A stretch of DNA of 64,000 nt, from NCBI RefSeq assembly GCF_028069725.1, contig NZ_JANEWG010000002.1, forward strand, positions 62,001 to 126,000. The letters run 5' to 3'. This stretch comes from Citrobacter sp. Awk 4 (lineage in GTDB: Bacteria > Pseudomonadota > Gammaproteobacteria > Enterobacterales > Enterobacteriaceae). The notes beneath the pieces are model-generated. The model did no database searches and was not told the DNA's origin. It worked only from the letters and a program-made list of their open reading frames with translations. The translations under genes and the position numbers were made by a program. Shown here one piece after another: positions 29,211 through 39,128 of this stretch (position 1 is the first letter of the stretch; each line of letters opens with the position of its first letter).

Positions 29211-31088
29211 TTGGAACTCTTCCTTCCTGAAGCCGGGTTTCTGGCGCTGCTACTGAGTCTCGGGGTCAACGTGTTGACCCCGCTTGTTACTCTGGCAGGC
29301 GTTCGCCTGCGCTGGCTGGGTGTTATGCGTCTGGCGACGGCGGGTGTGCTGGCGCAATTTGTCCTGCTACTGCTCGCGTTTTCCATCCTGGTCATCTGCT
29401 TTCTCACCAGCGATTTCTCGGTCATTTACGTTGCCCAGCACAGCTACCGTTTGTTGCCGTGGGGATTAAAACTGGCGGCAGTGTGGGGCGGTCACGAAGG
29501 ATCTTTGCTGCTGTGGGTGCTGCTGCTTTCTGGTTGGGGAGCGCTGTTTGCCTGGCGCTATCGGAGGGCGTCTGATCGTCTGTTCCCTCTGACGCTCAGC
29601 ATTTTGTCGATCATTACGGCTTTACTGCTGCTGTTCGTGGTGGTGTGGTCCGATCCGTTTGTGCGCCTCTTTCCGCCTGCAATTGAGGGGCGCGATCTCA
29701 ACCCGATGCTGCAGCATCTTGGGTTAATTCTCCATCCTCCGCTGCTCTATCTTGGCTACGGCGGTTTGATGGTGGCGGCGGGCGTGGCATTAGCGTCGTT
29801 GTTGTGTGGTGGTTTTAGTGCGGCAACGGCCTGGGTCTGCTGGCGTTGGGCATTACCCGGCTGGTGTGCGCTGACGCTTGGCATCATTCTCGGATCATGG
29901 TGGGCGTATTGCGAACTGGGCTGGGGTGGCTGGTGGTTTTGGGACCCGGTGGAAAACGCCTCCTTATTGCCCTGGCTTTCCGCCAGCGCGCTGCTGCACA
30001 GCCTGTATGTCTCACGTCAGCGTGGGATTTTCCGCCACTGGTCGCTGCTGCTGGCTATTCTGACCCTGATCCTCTCGCTGTTAGGCACGCTGATTGTGCG
30101 CTCCGGCATTTTAGTTTCCGTACACGCCTTTGCGCTGGATAACGTGCGCGCCGTACCGCTGTTTGGACTCTTCTGCGCCCTGAGTCTGGCATCGCTGGGG
30201 CTGTACAGCTGGCGGGCGCGGGTTACGCAGCAGGCTGCGCGGTTTACCCTCTGGTCGCGCGAAATGCTGATTCTGGCGGCGCTGCTGTTTTTTAGCGCGG
30301 TACTGCTGATTGTGCTCATCGGAACGCTTTATCCCATGCTCTACGGCCTGTTGGGGTGGGGAAGACTCTCTGTCGGCGCCCCCTATTTTAACCGCGCTAC
30401 GTTGCCATTTGGTCTGCTGATGCTGGTGGTGATAGGACTCTCGGCGGGCGGATTCTGGAAACGTTCGCCGCCCATCTCCCTGCGCCGTCGGGTATGGCCC
30501 TTTGCGATTGGCTTGCTGGCGGTGGCGCTGTGCTGGTCGCTCGGTGCGGCAGAAGCGTTGGCGTGCGGCCTGGTGGCGGCGGTGATGCTGCGGCTCTGGT
30601 TTCAGCCCGCAGATGCGTTGCGCCGTCAGCTTCCGGCGCTGCTGGCGCATAGCGGAGTACTGATTGTGGCGGCGGGGATTATCTTCTCCAGCGGTAGCCG
30701 ACAGGAGGTCAGTCTTAATCTAAGTCCTGGGCAGCAGGTTGAGCTGGCGGGCTATACCTTCCGTTATGAACGCCTCGATCTCGAAGCAAAGGGGAACTAC
30801 ACCACCGAGAAGGCGCTAATTACGCTGTGGCAGGATAACAAGCGCATCGGCAGTCTGCTGCCTGAACGGCGTTTCTATGCCGCGCGTCGCCAGCAGATGA
30901 TGGAGCCGGGTATTCGCTGGAATCTGCTCCACGACTGGTATGCGGTGATCGGTGAAAAAACCGGGCAGGAGCGTTACGCCATGCGTTTGTACGTGCAGAC
31001 CGGCGTGCGCTGGATATGGGGCGGTGGGCTGTTGATGGTGCTCGGCGCGCTGCTCAGCGGCTGGCGAGGGAGAAAACGCGATGCCTGA
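29211..31088 (+). CDS. nrfE: Heme lyase subunit NrfE (CcmF family)
   Basis: 625 residues. CcmF-like polytopic protein with the WWD heme-handling motif WGGWWFWDPVENASLLPW (about 239-256) and conserved periplasmic histidines. With NrfF and NrfG it attaches heme to the CWSCK site of NrfA. The start is the TTG at 29211, just after nrfD, and is the only start near the frame opening. It is about 70 residues longer than I recall for E. coli K-12 NrfE (552) because of extra membrane segments before the C-terminal periplasmic domain. Confidence 0.93.
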   Translation: MELFLPEAGFLALLLSLGVNVLTPLVTLAGVRLRWLGVMRLATAGVLAQFVLLLLAFSILVICFLTSDFSVIYVAQHSYRLLPWGLKLAAVWGGHEGSLLLWVLLLSGWGALFAWRYRRASDRLFPLTLSILSIITALLLLFVVVWSDPFVRLFPPAIEGRDLNPMLQHLGLILHPPLLYLGYGGLMVAAGVALASLLCGGFSAATAWVCWRWALPGWCALTLGIILGSWWAYCELGWGGWWFWDPVENASLLPWLSASALLHSLYVSRQRGIFRHWSLLLAILTLILSLLGTLIVRSGILVSVHAFALDNVRAVPLFGLFCALSLASLGLYSWRARVTQQAARFTLWSREMLILAALLFFSAVLLIVLIGTLYPMLYGLLGWGRLSVGAPYFNRATLPFGLLMLVVIGLSAGGFWKRSPPISLRRRVWPFAIGLLAVALCWSLGAAEALACGLVAAVMLRLWFQPADALRRQLPALLAHSGVLIVAAGIIFSSGSRQEVSLNLSPGQQVELAGYTFRYERLDLEAKGNYTTEKALITLWQDNKRIGSLLPERRFYAARRQQMMEPGIRWNLLHDWYAVIGEKTGQERYAMRLYVQTGVRWIWGGGLLMVLGALLSGWRGRKRDA

Positions 31089-31578
31089 GATGACTCCATT
31101 TTTGCTTACGCATATCCGGCCTGGAATTGACGCATACCGTAGGCCGGATAAGGCGCTAACGCCGCCATCCGGCATCACACTTTTACTTTTAGCCTTGATG
31201 CTGTTTTTCATTTCCTTTACCAGCAACGCCCAGGTTGTAGACACCTGGGTCTTCGAAAGCCCGCAACAGCAGGAAAAATCCCTGTTTATTGCCAGCCAGT
31301 TGCGTTGCCCGCAGTGCCAGAATCAAAACTTACTGGAATCCAATGCGCCTGTTGCGGTCAGTATGCGCCACCAGGTTTTTACTATGGTCGCGGAAGGGAA
31401 AAGTGAAGAGGAGATCACGCGCTGGATGATGCAACGTTACGGCGAATTTGTCCTCTATAACCCCCCGTTGACGGGACAAACGATCTTGCTGTGGGCGTTG
31501 CCCTGTGTGCTGTTATTGCTGGCAGGCGTCCTCTTATGGCGGGCGAGCGTCAGCCAGAACAAAAAGGAGGGTGAATGA
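31081..31578 (+). CDS. nrfF: Heme lyase subunit NrfF (CcmH family), N-terminus altered by a REP element
   Basis: 165 codons from the ATG at 31081, which overlaps the nrfE stop by 8 bases. The functional part is clear: signal-like segment [18 protein letters not shown], then [13 protein letters not shown] and the apocytochrome-reducing CxxC in [10 protein letters not shown], ending with one membrane span. E. coli NrfF is 127 residues and starts right at the signal peptide. Here the first ~31 residues (including [13 protein letters not shown]) are a translated REP. Translation may begin at 31081, at 31090, or at an ATG at 31198 that has no visible ribosome site and would leave a very short signal peptide. 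Confidence 0.85.
   Translation: MPEMTPFLLTHIRPGIDAYRRPDKALTPPSGITLLLLALMLFFISFTSNAQVVDTWVFESPQQQEKSLFIASQLRCPQCQNQNLLESNAPVAVSMRHQVFTMVAEGKSEEEITRWMMQRYGEFVLYNPPLTGQTILLWALPCVLLLLAGVLLWRASVSQNKKEGE
31139..31174. repeat. REP unit inside the nrfF reading frame
   Basis: GTAGGCCGGATAAGGCGC ... GCCGCCATCCGGCATC, a full REP. A half-REP (CATATCCGGCCTGG) lies just before it at 31111-31124. Both are in frame and free of stop codons. Confidence 0.92.
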
Positions 31579-32306
31579 GTTTGCATCAGGTGAGCGTACT
31601 GCTGTTGCGTCACAGCCAGCAGCAGGCCCGTCAGCAGTTGTCTGAGGAGGCCTCAGCACCATTGCTGCGTGAGCTACATCACTGCCTGGCCGAACCGGCG
31701 GTAATGGGAGTACCATTACGTCCATTGCCTGTGAAAGCGCTGACCGTCGCGGTGGCAGGCGTGTTGCTGCTCTGCGTCGGCGGCTATCTGCTTAGCCCTA
31801 AATGGTATGCGGTGCGCCAGGAGCAGCAGCGGCTGGCGGACCCGTTACACGTTTTTGCCGATGAGCCGACTCCTGAAGAACAGCTGCTGGCCTTGCAGGC
31901 GAAGATCCGTGCGAATCCGCAGGACAGTGAGCAGTGGGCGATGCTTGGCGAGTATTATCTGTGGCGCAACGCGTATCAGAATGCGCTGCTGGCTTACCAT
32001 CAGGCACTGCGCCTGAAGGGAGAAAACGCGGAACTCTATTCGGCGCTGGCAACGGTGTTGTACTACCAGTCCGGGCAGCATATGACGCCCAAGACGCGTG
32101 AAATGATTGATAAAGCGCTGGCGCTGGATGCGACGGAAGTGACTGCCTTGATGTTGTTGGCCTCTGACGCGTTTATGCAGGCAAACTACGTACAAGCCAT
32201 TTCATTGTGGCAACAATTACTGGATTTGAACTCGCCGAGAGTTAACCGCGTGCAGCTCATTGACGCTATTAATATGGCGAAATTGTTACGGAATCAGCAG
32301 AAATAA
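31575..32306 (+). CDS. nrfG: Heme lyase-associated TPR protein NrfG
   Basis: 243 residues. A single membrane anchor (about 55-75) with a periplasmic TPR domain behind it (repeats around [20 protein letters not shown] and [17 protein letters not shown]). In E. coli NrfG binds the C-terminus of NrfA to guide heme attachment at CWSCK. The N-terminal 50 cytoplasmic residues make it longer than the 198-residue K-12 protein. Overlaps nrfF by 4 bases; last gene of the operon. Confidence 0.92.
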   Translation: MSLHQVSVLLLRHSQQQARQQLSEEASAPLLRELHHCLAEPAVMGVPLRPLPVKALTVAVAGVLLLCVGGYLLSPKWYAVRQEQQRLADPLHVFADEPTPEEQLLALQAKIRANPQDSEQWAMLGEYYLWRNAYQNALLAYHQALRLKGENAELYSALATVLYYQSGQHMTPKTREMIDKALALDATEVTALMLLASDAFMQANYVQAISLWQQLLDLNSPRVNRVQLIDAINMAKLLRNQQK

Positions 32307-32652
32307 TTTCACTTTTTTGTGATTTTGGTCTTTTTTGATGTTTATAAAATAAGCAATTGAACAAAAAGATTAAAATGATTCCAAAAACGGATTATTCAAA
32401 ATCGCAGGTATAAAAATCTTTTCATAACAAATAGTTATTCATGATTATCGCGATAAACTCGCGTTATTATGCATTAAATTAGCGAAAAGCCCTGTTCTTA
32501 AAGGGTTGCGTAAGATGCCATGCAAATGGTACTGATTATGCCCGTTAAAAAACACTACAAACGTACGCAACACAATTCATATCCTTTCAGTATGTAACCA
32601 TTCTTACGTCAGCGCACGTAGAAATGGCGCTCCATTGAGGAAGTTTGTCGTT
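32307..32652. other. nrfG-gltP intergenic region
   Basis: 346 AT-rich bases with no gene. No clear terminator follows nrfG; there is a weak stem (AGCCCT ... AGGGTT) near 32488-32506. The gltP promoter is presumably in the last 200 bases, but I cannot place it with confidence. Confidence 0.5.
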
Positions 32653-33966
32653 ATGAAAAACATGAAAATTAGCCTGGCCTGGCAAATTTTGCTGGCTATG
32701 GTGCTGGGTATTCTGCTGGGCAGTTATCTGCATTATCACAGTGACAGCCGCGAATGGCTGGTCGTAAACCTGCTCTCTCCGGCGGGTGATATCTTTATCC
32801 ACCTGATCAAAATGATCGTTGTGCCGATTGTGATCTCGACCCTTGTGGTCGGTATTGCAGGCGTCGGTGACGCGAAACAACTGGGGCGTATTGGCGCCAA
32901 AACCATTATCTATTTCGAAGTGATCACCACCGTCGCCATTATCCTTGGCATTACCCTGGCGAACGTGTTCCAGCCCGGCTCCGGGATCGATATGTCGCAA
33001 CTGGCGACGGTGGATATTTCGAAATATCAGAACACGACGGCAGAGGTGCAGAGCCACGCGCATGGCTTGATGGGCACTATTTTGTCGCTGGTACCGACCA
33101 ATATCATCGCGTCGATGGCGAAAGGTGACATGCTGCCGATTATCTTCTTCTCGGTACTGTTTGGTCTCGGCCTGTCATCGCTGCCGTCAACGCACCGCGA
33201 ACCGCTGGTGGCAGTGTTCCGCTCTATCTCAGAAACCATGTTCAAAGTGACGCACATGGTGATGCGCTATGCGCCAGTGGGTGTGTTTGCGTTGATTGCC
33301 GTCACCGTCGCTAACTTTGGTTTTGCTTCGCTGTGGCCGTTGGCGAAACTGGTGCTGCTGGTTCATTTCGCGATTCTGTTCTTTGCCCTGGTGGTGCTGG
33401 GAATTGTGGCGCGAGTATGCGGGCTGAGTATCTGGATCCTGATCCGTATCCTGAAGGATGAGCTGATTCTGGCGTACTCGACGGCCAGCTCTGAGAGCGT
33501 GCTGCCGCGCATCATTGAGAAGATGGAAGCCTACGGCGCACCGGCGTCGATCACCAGCTTCGTGGTGCCAACTGGCTACTCCTTTAACCTCGATGGTTCA
33601 ACGCTGTACCAGAGTATTGCGGCAATATTTATCGCGCAGCTATATGGCATCGACCTGTCGCTGTGGCAGGAAATCGTGCTGGTGCTGACGTTAATGGTGA
33701 CATCGAAAGGGATTGCTGGCGTGCCGGGCGTTTCTTTCGTGGTGCTGTTGGCAACATTGGGTAGCGTGGGGATCCCGCTGGAAGGTCTGGCGTTTATTGC
33801 GGGTGTTGACCGTATCCTCGACATGGCGCGTACGGCGTTGAACGTGGTGGGCAATGCGCTGGCGGTGCTGGTAATTGCCAAGTGGGAACACAAGTTTGAC
33901 CGTAAAAAAGCGCTGGCGTATGAGCGCGAAGTGCTGGGCAAATTCGATAAAACAGCCGATCAATAA
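32653..33966 (+). CDS. gltP: Proton/glutamate-aspartate symporter GltP
   Basis: 437 residues, nearly identical to E. coli GltP (DAACS/DctA-like family). Inner-membrane uptake of L-glutamate and L-aspartate with protons. Family motifs are present: a serine-rich loop (AYSTASSESVLPR, about 276-288), then the substrate-binding TGYSFNLDGS and the helical VTSKGIAGVPG hairpin. The start at 32653 matches the family; GAGGAAG is 11 bases upstream. Confidence 0.97.
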   Translation: MKNMKISLAWQILLAMVLGILLGSYLHYHSDSREWLVVNLLSPAGDIFIHLIKMIVVPIVISTLVVGIAGVGDAKQLGRIGAKTIIYFEVITTVAIILGITLANVFQPGSGIDMSQLATVDISKYQNTTAEVQSHAHGLMGTILSLVPTNIIASMAKGDMLPIIFFSVLFGLGLSSLPSTHREPLVAVFRSISETMFKVTHMVMRYAPVGVFALIAVTVANFGFASLWPLAKLVLLVHFAILFFALVVLGIVARVCGLSIWILIRILKDELILAYSTASSESVLPRIIEKMEAYGAPASITSFVVPTGYSFNLDGSTLYQSIAAIFIAQLYGIDLSLWQEIVLVLTLMVTSKGIAGVPGVSFVVLLATLGSVGIPLEGLAFIAGVDRILDMARTALNVVGNALAVLVIAKWEHKFDRKKALAYEREVLGKFDKTADQ

Positions 33967-33983
33967 TTGAGTGCGGGTTGATT

Positions 33984-34060
33984 GCCGGATGGCGCTTCGC
34001 TTATCCGGCCTACACTTCCTTTGTAGGCCTGATAAGACGCGAGAGCGTCGCCATCAGGCA
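33984..34060. repeat. REP pair between gltP and yjcO
   Basis: 33984-34013 (GCCGGATGGCG ... TTATCCGGCCTAC) and inverted 34023-34060 (GTAGGCCTGATAAGACGC ... GCCATCAGGCA), between convergent genes. Confidence 0.93.
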
Positions 34061-34067
34061 ATCTGAT

Positions 34068-34757
34068 TCACCCATTGGTTAACTTTTCAAACTCTTCGCA
34101 GCCGGTATCAAACCCTTCCATACAACTCAGATTCAGCCAGTGCAGCGCCTTCTGTTTATTCTTCTCGATAAAACCTTGTTCACCGTTCAGAAAGATCATT
34201 CCGGCCCAGTATTCGGAATAACCGGTACGGGAAATCGCGGAGCTACGCTTGAAGTACCAGGTGGCTTTCGCGTCGTCTGCGGGGATCCCCACACCGTTGG
34301 CATAAATCAACCCGAGCAGCATTTGCGCGTCGACAGCAGAGTCATTTTCCAGATTTTCAGAGGCGTTTTGCAGCAGTGAAATCGCTTTTGGATAATCCGG
34401 GCGACCCGCCTGAGTGTTGACCAAAATGCGCGCCAGCGTAATCTCGCCCGGTAAGCTCCCCGCCTGTACGGCTTTTTCGGCGAGCGTCCTGGCCTCGGGG
34501 TAATCCAGGCTCACTGGGTTGGTTATCTTGATTTGCGCCAGTAATGCACAGGCGTCCGCATCACCATTATCTGCCGATTTTTGCGCCCAGAATTCGGCCT
34601 TGCTCAGGTCGCCGGAGCTAAACCAACTGTCTGCAAGATAGTATTGCGCACGTCGGTCTCCGGATTCGGCGGCCTTCAAATACTGGCTACCCGGCTCAGG
34701 CTCTTCGGCATGGGCAACGCAGGCCATCATTAACATCAATGCGAAAAGTCGTTTCAT
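34068..34757 (-). CDS. yjcO: Periplasmic Sel1-repeat protein YjcO
   Basis: 229 residues as in E. coli. Signal peptide (MKRLFALMLMMACVAHA), then about five Sel1-like TPR repeats (for example SGDRRAQYYLADSWFSSGDL, and the LLGLIYANGVGIPADDAKATWYFKR block). The start at 34757 is the conserved one. Such proteins scaffold envelope complexes, but no function is known for YjcO. Confidence 0.93.
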   Translation of the reverse strand: MKRLFALMLMMACVAHAEEPEPGSQYLKAAESGDRRAQYYLADSWFSSGDLSKAEFWAQKSADNGDADACALLAQIKITNPVSLDYPEARTLAEKAVQAGSLPGEITLARILVNTQAGRPDYPKAISLLQNASENLENDSAVDAQMLLGLIYANGVGIPADDAKATWYFKRSSAISRTGYSEYWAGMIFLNGEQGFIEKNKQKALHWLNLSCMEGFDTGCEEFEKLTNG

Positions 34758-34810
34758 ATTATTTTTATGTGTAGGGTACGGAATAGGCAGTATAGAGCGA
34801 TCTTTTAGAT

Positions 34811-34839
34811 AAAAAAACAGCCTCCAGAAGGAGGCTGTT
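34811..34839 (-). terminator. Rho-independent terminator of fdhF
   Basis: On the minus strand AACAGCCTCC-TTCT-GGAGGCTGTT followed by TTTTT. It lies 25 bases after the fdhF stop. Confidence 0.93.
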
Positions 34840-34864
34840 GAGGCGGATATCAAACTAAAATTGA

Positions 34865-37012
34865 TTAGCCCATCGCACTTTCGCGCAGGCGGTTTTTCAG
34901 CTTGGTGTACTCGTCAATCACATACTGTTCGGCAGTACGCTGATCGGCAATGCGTTCAACGTTGACGGCACAGTATTTATACTCAGGCGTTTTGGTAATC
35001 GGGCTTAAGTTCTCGGTCACCAGCTCATTACAGGCACCAATCCACCACTGGTAGGTCATGTAAATCGCGCCTTTGTTCGGACGATCGCTCACGGCTGCGC
35101 GGGTGATGACTCTGCCCTTGCGTGAGTTAACCCACACCAACTCTTCATCTTTAATACCCAGACGCTCAGCGTCGTCGGTATTGATTTGCGCATAGCCTGG
35201 TTCATCCGCCAGCGCTGCCAGCGCCGCACAGTTACCGGTCATCGAACGGCAAGAGTAGTGGCCGACTTCACGCACCGTCGAGAGCACCATCGGATACTCT
35301 TCGGTGAGCTTGTCGATAGGTGCTACCCAGTCACAGGTAAAGAACTGCGCCAGGCCGTTCGGGGTGTCGAACTTCTCTTTAAAGAGGTAAGAAGTCCCCT
35401 GATCGGCATCCGACGTATCACGGCATGGCCACTGGATATAACCCAGTTCGCCCATCTTCTCGTAGGTGGCACCGTAGAAATCCGGACACAGGTGGCGCAA
35501 CTCATCCCAGATTTCCTGAGTGTTGTTGTAGTGCATCGGATAACCCATACGGGTCGCGATTTCACTGATGATTTGCCAGTCTGTTTTCAGATCCCACTTC
35601 GGCTCAACCGCTTTGAAGAAGCGCTGGAAGCCACGGTCAGCAGCGGAGAAGACGCCTTCATGCTCACCCCATGACGTAGACGGTAAAATAACGTCTGCGG
35701 CAGCGGCGGTTTTGGTCATGAAGATGTCCTGCACGATGACCAGTTCCAGGTCCTCAAACCCTTTGCGCACTGCAGAGAGTTCCGCATCAGTCTGAAGTGG
35801 ATCTTCACCCATAATGTACGCTGCGCGAACTTCGCCATGCGCCGCACGGTGCGGCAGTTCGCTGATGCGATAGCCGGTATGTGCAGGCAGGCTTTCCACG
35901 CCCCAGGCTTTGGCGAATTTCTCGCGGTTTTCCGGGAACTTCACGTACTGGTAGCCCGGATAGGTATCCGGCAGCGCACCCATGTCGCACGCGCCCTGAA
36001 CGTTGTTCTGACCACGAACCGGGTTAACGCCCACGCTTGGCTTACCGAGGTTACCGGTCAGCATGGAGAGGCTGGTCAGTGAACGTACAGTTTCAACACC
36101 CTGATAGAACTGAGTGACGCCCATGCCCCACAGGATTGTCGCGTTTTTCGCGGTCGCGTACATACGCGCGGCCTGACGAATTTCCTGCGCGCTAACGCCA
36201 GTAATCTCTTCGACTGACTCCGGCGTATAGCCTTCGACAATCTTACGATACTCTTCAAACCCTTCCGTACGGGAGGCGACGAACGCCTGGTCGTGCAGGT
36301 TTTCTTCAATAATGACATGCCCCATCGCATTGAGCAGCGCGATATTCGAGCCGTTTTTCAATGCAATATGCATATCGGCAATACGCGCAGTTTCGATTTT
36401 GCGCGGATCGCAGACGATAATTTTCGCCCCGTTACGTTTAGCGTTGATCACGTGATTCGCCACGATAGGGTGGGAATCCGCCGGGTTATACCCGAAGATG
36501 AACACTAAATCTGTGTTATCAATTTCATTGATAGCATTACTCATTGCGCCGTTACCGACCGATTGGTGCAGACCTGCAACCGATGGGCCGTGTCAGACGC
36601 GAGCGCAGCAGTCAACGTTATTGGTACCAATAACGGCGCGCGCGAATTTTTGCATTACATAGTTGGTTTCATTACCGGTACCGCGGGAGGAGCCGGTAGT
36701 CTGAATGGCATCCGGGCCATATTTCGCTTTGATAGCGCTCAGGCGGTCAGCAACGTAATTCAGCGCTTCATCCCAGGACACGGATTCCAGTTTGCCGCCA
36801 CGCTGGCGACGGATCATAGGGGTTTTCAGGCGCGGGGTCAGGATCTGGGTATCATTGATAAAATCCCAGCCATAATAGCCCTTCAGACACAAGGTACCCT
36901 GATTGGTTTTCCCCTGCGCCGCCTCCGCCCGAACGATTTTGCCGTTATCGACCACCAGGTTGATTTTGCAACCTGATGCGCAATACGGGCAAACCGTGAC
37001 GACTTTTTTCAT
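34865..37012 (-). CDS. fdhF: Formate dehydrogenase H (selenocysteine-containing)
   Basis: 715 residues when the in-frame TGA at 36595-36593 is read as selenocysteine 140, exactly the E. coli FdhF position and length. The N-terminus has the [4Fe-4S] motif CPYCASGC ... CLKG. The Sec residue precedes HGPSVAG and ligates the Mo/W-bis-MGD cofactor, and the rest is the molybdopterin oxidoreductase fold. It oxidises formate in the cytoplasmic formate hydrogenlyase complex. A SECIS hairpin directly follows the TGA. The promoter is sigma54-type and should depend on FhlA. Reading it as two separate genes would be wrong. Confidence 0.97.
36556..36595 (-). promoter_or_regulatory. SECIS element of fdhF
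   Basis: Starting at the TGA codon, the minus strand folds into the bacterial SECIS: GGTTGC-AGGTCT-GCACC, with the SelB-binding loop AGGTCT at 36575-36570. It corresponds closely to the E. coli fdhF element. Confidence 0.93.
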
Positions 37013-37063
37013 CGGTCTCGCTCCAGTTAATCAAATCGCGCATACGCGCTGTCGCCTTCAGTA

Positions 37064-37079
37064 TGCATCTTTTATGCCA
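37064..37079 (-). promoter_or_regulatory. Sigma54 promoter of fdhF
   Basis: Minus strand TGGCATAAAAGATGCA has the -24 GG and -12 GC elements with correct spacing, about 50 bases before the fdhF ATG. TGTCG/TGACA-like motifs further upstream (about 37145-37195) may be FhlA sites. Confidence 0.88.
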
Positions 37080-37299
37080 TCTTTTTACTGTGGGCATTCC
37101 CTGATATTACGGGCAAATTTTGTGCGAAATGCTGACGAAAAGCAGGCTGTCGTCAGTTTTGACGTGACGAATTCAAAATATGTGACAGCCAGTCAATGTG
37201 ACGGTGCTTATGTTTCCGGCATCTCTTTCTGCGCAATTTCTGTTACTCCGGGCAGAATCATTCACACTCATCTGAGTGAGAGACGAAAGGGGAAGGATG

Positions 37300-38031
37300 A
37301 TGAAGCCTGCTGTTTTGATCGTGGATGATGACACCGCAATCTGCGCACTGCTGCAGGATGTGTTGAGCGAGCATGTTTTTGCGGTCACTGCCTGCCACAC
37401 CGGACAGGAGGCGATACGCTGCGTCGAAGAGCGTCCCGATATTGCGTTGATACTGCTGGATATGATGCTACCCGACATCAACGGATTGATGGTGTTGCAG
37501 CAGGTCCAGAAAATCAGACCGACGCTGCCCGTGGTGATGCTGACAGGGATGGACAGCGAATCTGATGTGGTGGTAGGGCTGGAAATGGGGGCGGATGATT
37601 ACATCAGCAAACCGTTTAATCCCCGGGTGGTGGTGGCGCGCGTCAAAGCTGTGCTGCGTCGGGGCGGTGTACCGGTCGCAGAAAGCGGTATGACGCCAGT
37701 ATCCGGCCTTTCTTTTAATGGCTGGCATCTGGATACCGGGCGTTGCCAGCTGCGTAATCCGCAGCAGCAGACGATAGATCTGACGCAAGGGGAGTACAGC
37801 CTGCTCGTGGCGCTGGCGCAAAATGCCCGTCGGGTTCTGAGCCGCGAACAGTTGTTGGCGCTCACGCACAGCGACAGCATCGAGGTCTTTGACCGCACCA
37901 TCGATGTGTTAATTATGCGTTTGCGCCGCAAAATTGAAGCTAATCCGCATCAGCCGACGCTAATCAAAACGATACGCGGTCTGGGGTATGTGTTTGCCGC
38001 CGACGTGCAGCATCACGACAAGGCGGCATAA
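37300..38031 (+). CDS. OmpR/PhoB-family response regulator of the sugar operon
   Basis: 243 residues. Receiver domain (about 1-115) with the acidic pair in IVDDDT, phospho-acceptor Asp in LILLDMMLPD (about 52), Thr in MLTGMD and Lys in YISKPFNP. Winged-helix Trans_reg_C domain (about 140-235) ends in TIRGLGYVFA. The start at 37300 was chosen for the AAGGGGAAGG site at 37287; an ATG three bases earlier is possible. It lies just past the 3' end of the leftward sugar operon. The nearest kinase is the hybrid kinase at 44494-46803 on the other side of that operon, so they are a likely split pair. Confidence 0.85.
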   Translation: MKPAVLIVDDDTAICALLQDVLSEHVFAVTACHTGQEAIRCVEERPDIALILLDMMLPDINGLMVLQQVQKIRPTLPVVMLTGMDSESDVVVGLEMGADDYISKPFNPRVVVARVKAVLRRGGVPVAESGMTPVSGLSFNGWHLDTGRCQLRNPQQQTIDLTQGEYSLLVALAQNARRVLSREQLLALTHSDSIEVFDRTIDVLIMRLRRKIEANPHQPTLIKTIRGLGYVFAADVQHHDKAA

Positions 38032-38047
38032 TGTTGTTGCTCCGAAC

Positions 38048-38117
38048 GTAGGACTCATCAGCGTAGCGCCATCAGGCACCTTTGCTGGATGGCGGCGCGA
38101 ACGCCTTATCCAGCCTA
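38048..38117. repeat. REP pair between response regulator and sugar kinase
   Basis: 38048-38078 (GTAGGACTCATCAGCG ... GCCATCAGGCA) and 38084-38117 (GCTGGATGGCGGCG ... CTTATCCAGCCTAC). Both are slightly off-consensus. They lie between convergent genes. Confidence 0.88.
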
Positions 38118-38123
38118 CAAACT

Positions 38124-39128
38124 TCATCCTGCACCGGGTATTTCCGCTTTTAACTCCGCCAGCGTTTTGGCACCGTCAATGGCGTTTGCACACAGCAGAC
38201 TGGCCCGTGCGCAGGCATGCGCCAGCGTAATGCTGTCGGCCAGCGGCCATGACTCATGACAGCCGTACAGAAAACCCGCGCAAAAGGCGTCACCTGCGCC
38301 AACGCTGCCGACGATCTCCTCCTGCGCCAGTTTTTGCGACGGTATCCAGACGCCAGGCTGGTCCGGCGTTTCCCCCCACGCCCCTTCCGGGCAGTGGATC
38401 ACCACGCGCTGTCGAACGCCGGCATTGAGCAGCTCTTGCGCGATGCAGGCGATGTGCGGAATATGCGGTCCGCCGTCCGGATAGCGAACCTCCAGACCGC
38501 TGAACTCTCCGGCTTCCAGCTCGTTAATCACCAGATAATCAAGATGACGCAATGTGGGCATCACCAGCGGCTGATAACGCGGATCGCCCTTACGCGAGAC
38601 CAGATCCAGCGACGTTTCAAACCCATTCTCGCGCATCTGCGCTAATAACCGCGCGCTACGCGTACCGTACTGACCATCCGGCATATCCAGACTGTCGAGC
38701 AGCAGCAGATAACCGAGATGGAAGATTTTCATCGAGTTATCGAGCTGATCAAAGGCGGGCAGATCCAACAGGCGGTTCGCGCCAGGCGAGTGAAAAAAAG
38801 TGCGCTGGCCGCTGGGATCGGTCATCACTTGCGACATTGAGGTCGGGGCGAAGGTGGTGCGCTGCACATGCTGGCGATTGACATGATACTGCTCCAGCAT
38901 CGCCATAATGTAGTCGCCGTCACTGTCCTGACCGATGAGCCCCACGGCCTGCAAAGGCAAACCGGTGTGCATTTTTGCCAGTGTCAACAAGACGTTAAGC
39001 GGTGCGCCGCCCGTAGAACGCTCGCTGTGAATAATTTCTGCCAGCCAGCCGCGCTCCGGCCACTGCACAATTTGATGCACGTGATCGACCAGCATATTGC
39101 CCGCAGCGATGATACCTTTGCGTTCCAT
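38124..39128 (-). CDS. PfkB-family carbohydrate kinase
   Basis: 334 residues, ribokinase/PfkB fold. The N-terminal GNMLVDHV and STGGAPLNV sugar-binding segments and the C-terminal signature SVGAGDAFCAGFLYG (catalytic Asp, anion hole) are intact. The ATG at 39128 shares bases with the aldolase stop (TGATG), so they are coupled. It should phosphorylate the ketose made by the isomerase before aldol cleavage. Substrate is inferred, not known. Confidence 0.87.
   Translation of the reverse strand: MERKGIIAAGNMLVDHVHQIVQWPERGWLAEIIHSERSTGGAPLNVLLTLAKMHTGLPLQAVGLIGQDSDGDYIMAMLEQYHVNRQHVQRTTFAPTSMSQVMTDPSGQRTFFHSPGANRLLDLPAFDQLDNSMKIFHLGYLLLLDSLDMPDGQYGTRSARLLAQMRENGFETSLDLVSRKGDPRYQPLVMPTLRHLDYLVINELEAGEFSGLEVRYPDGGPHIPHIACIAQELLNAGVRQRVVIHCPEGAWGETPDQPGVWIPSQKLAQEEIVGSVGAGDAFCAGFLYGCHESWPLADSITLAHACARASLLCANAIDGAKTLAELKAEIPGAG

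Noticed and set aside
34865-37012. Two separate genes for formate dehydrogenase (36593-37012 and 34865-36544)
   Set aside because: The break is a TGA at the conserved Sec140 codon followed by a SECIS hairpin; it is one selenoprotein gene.
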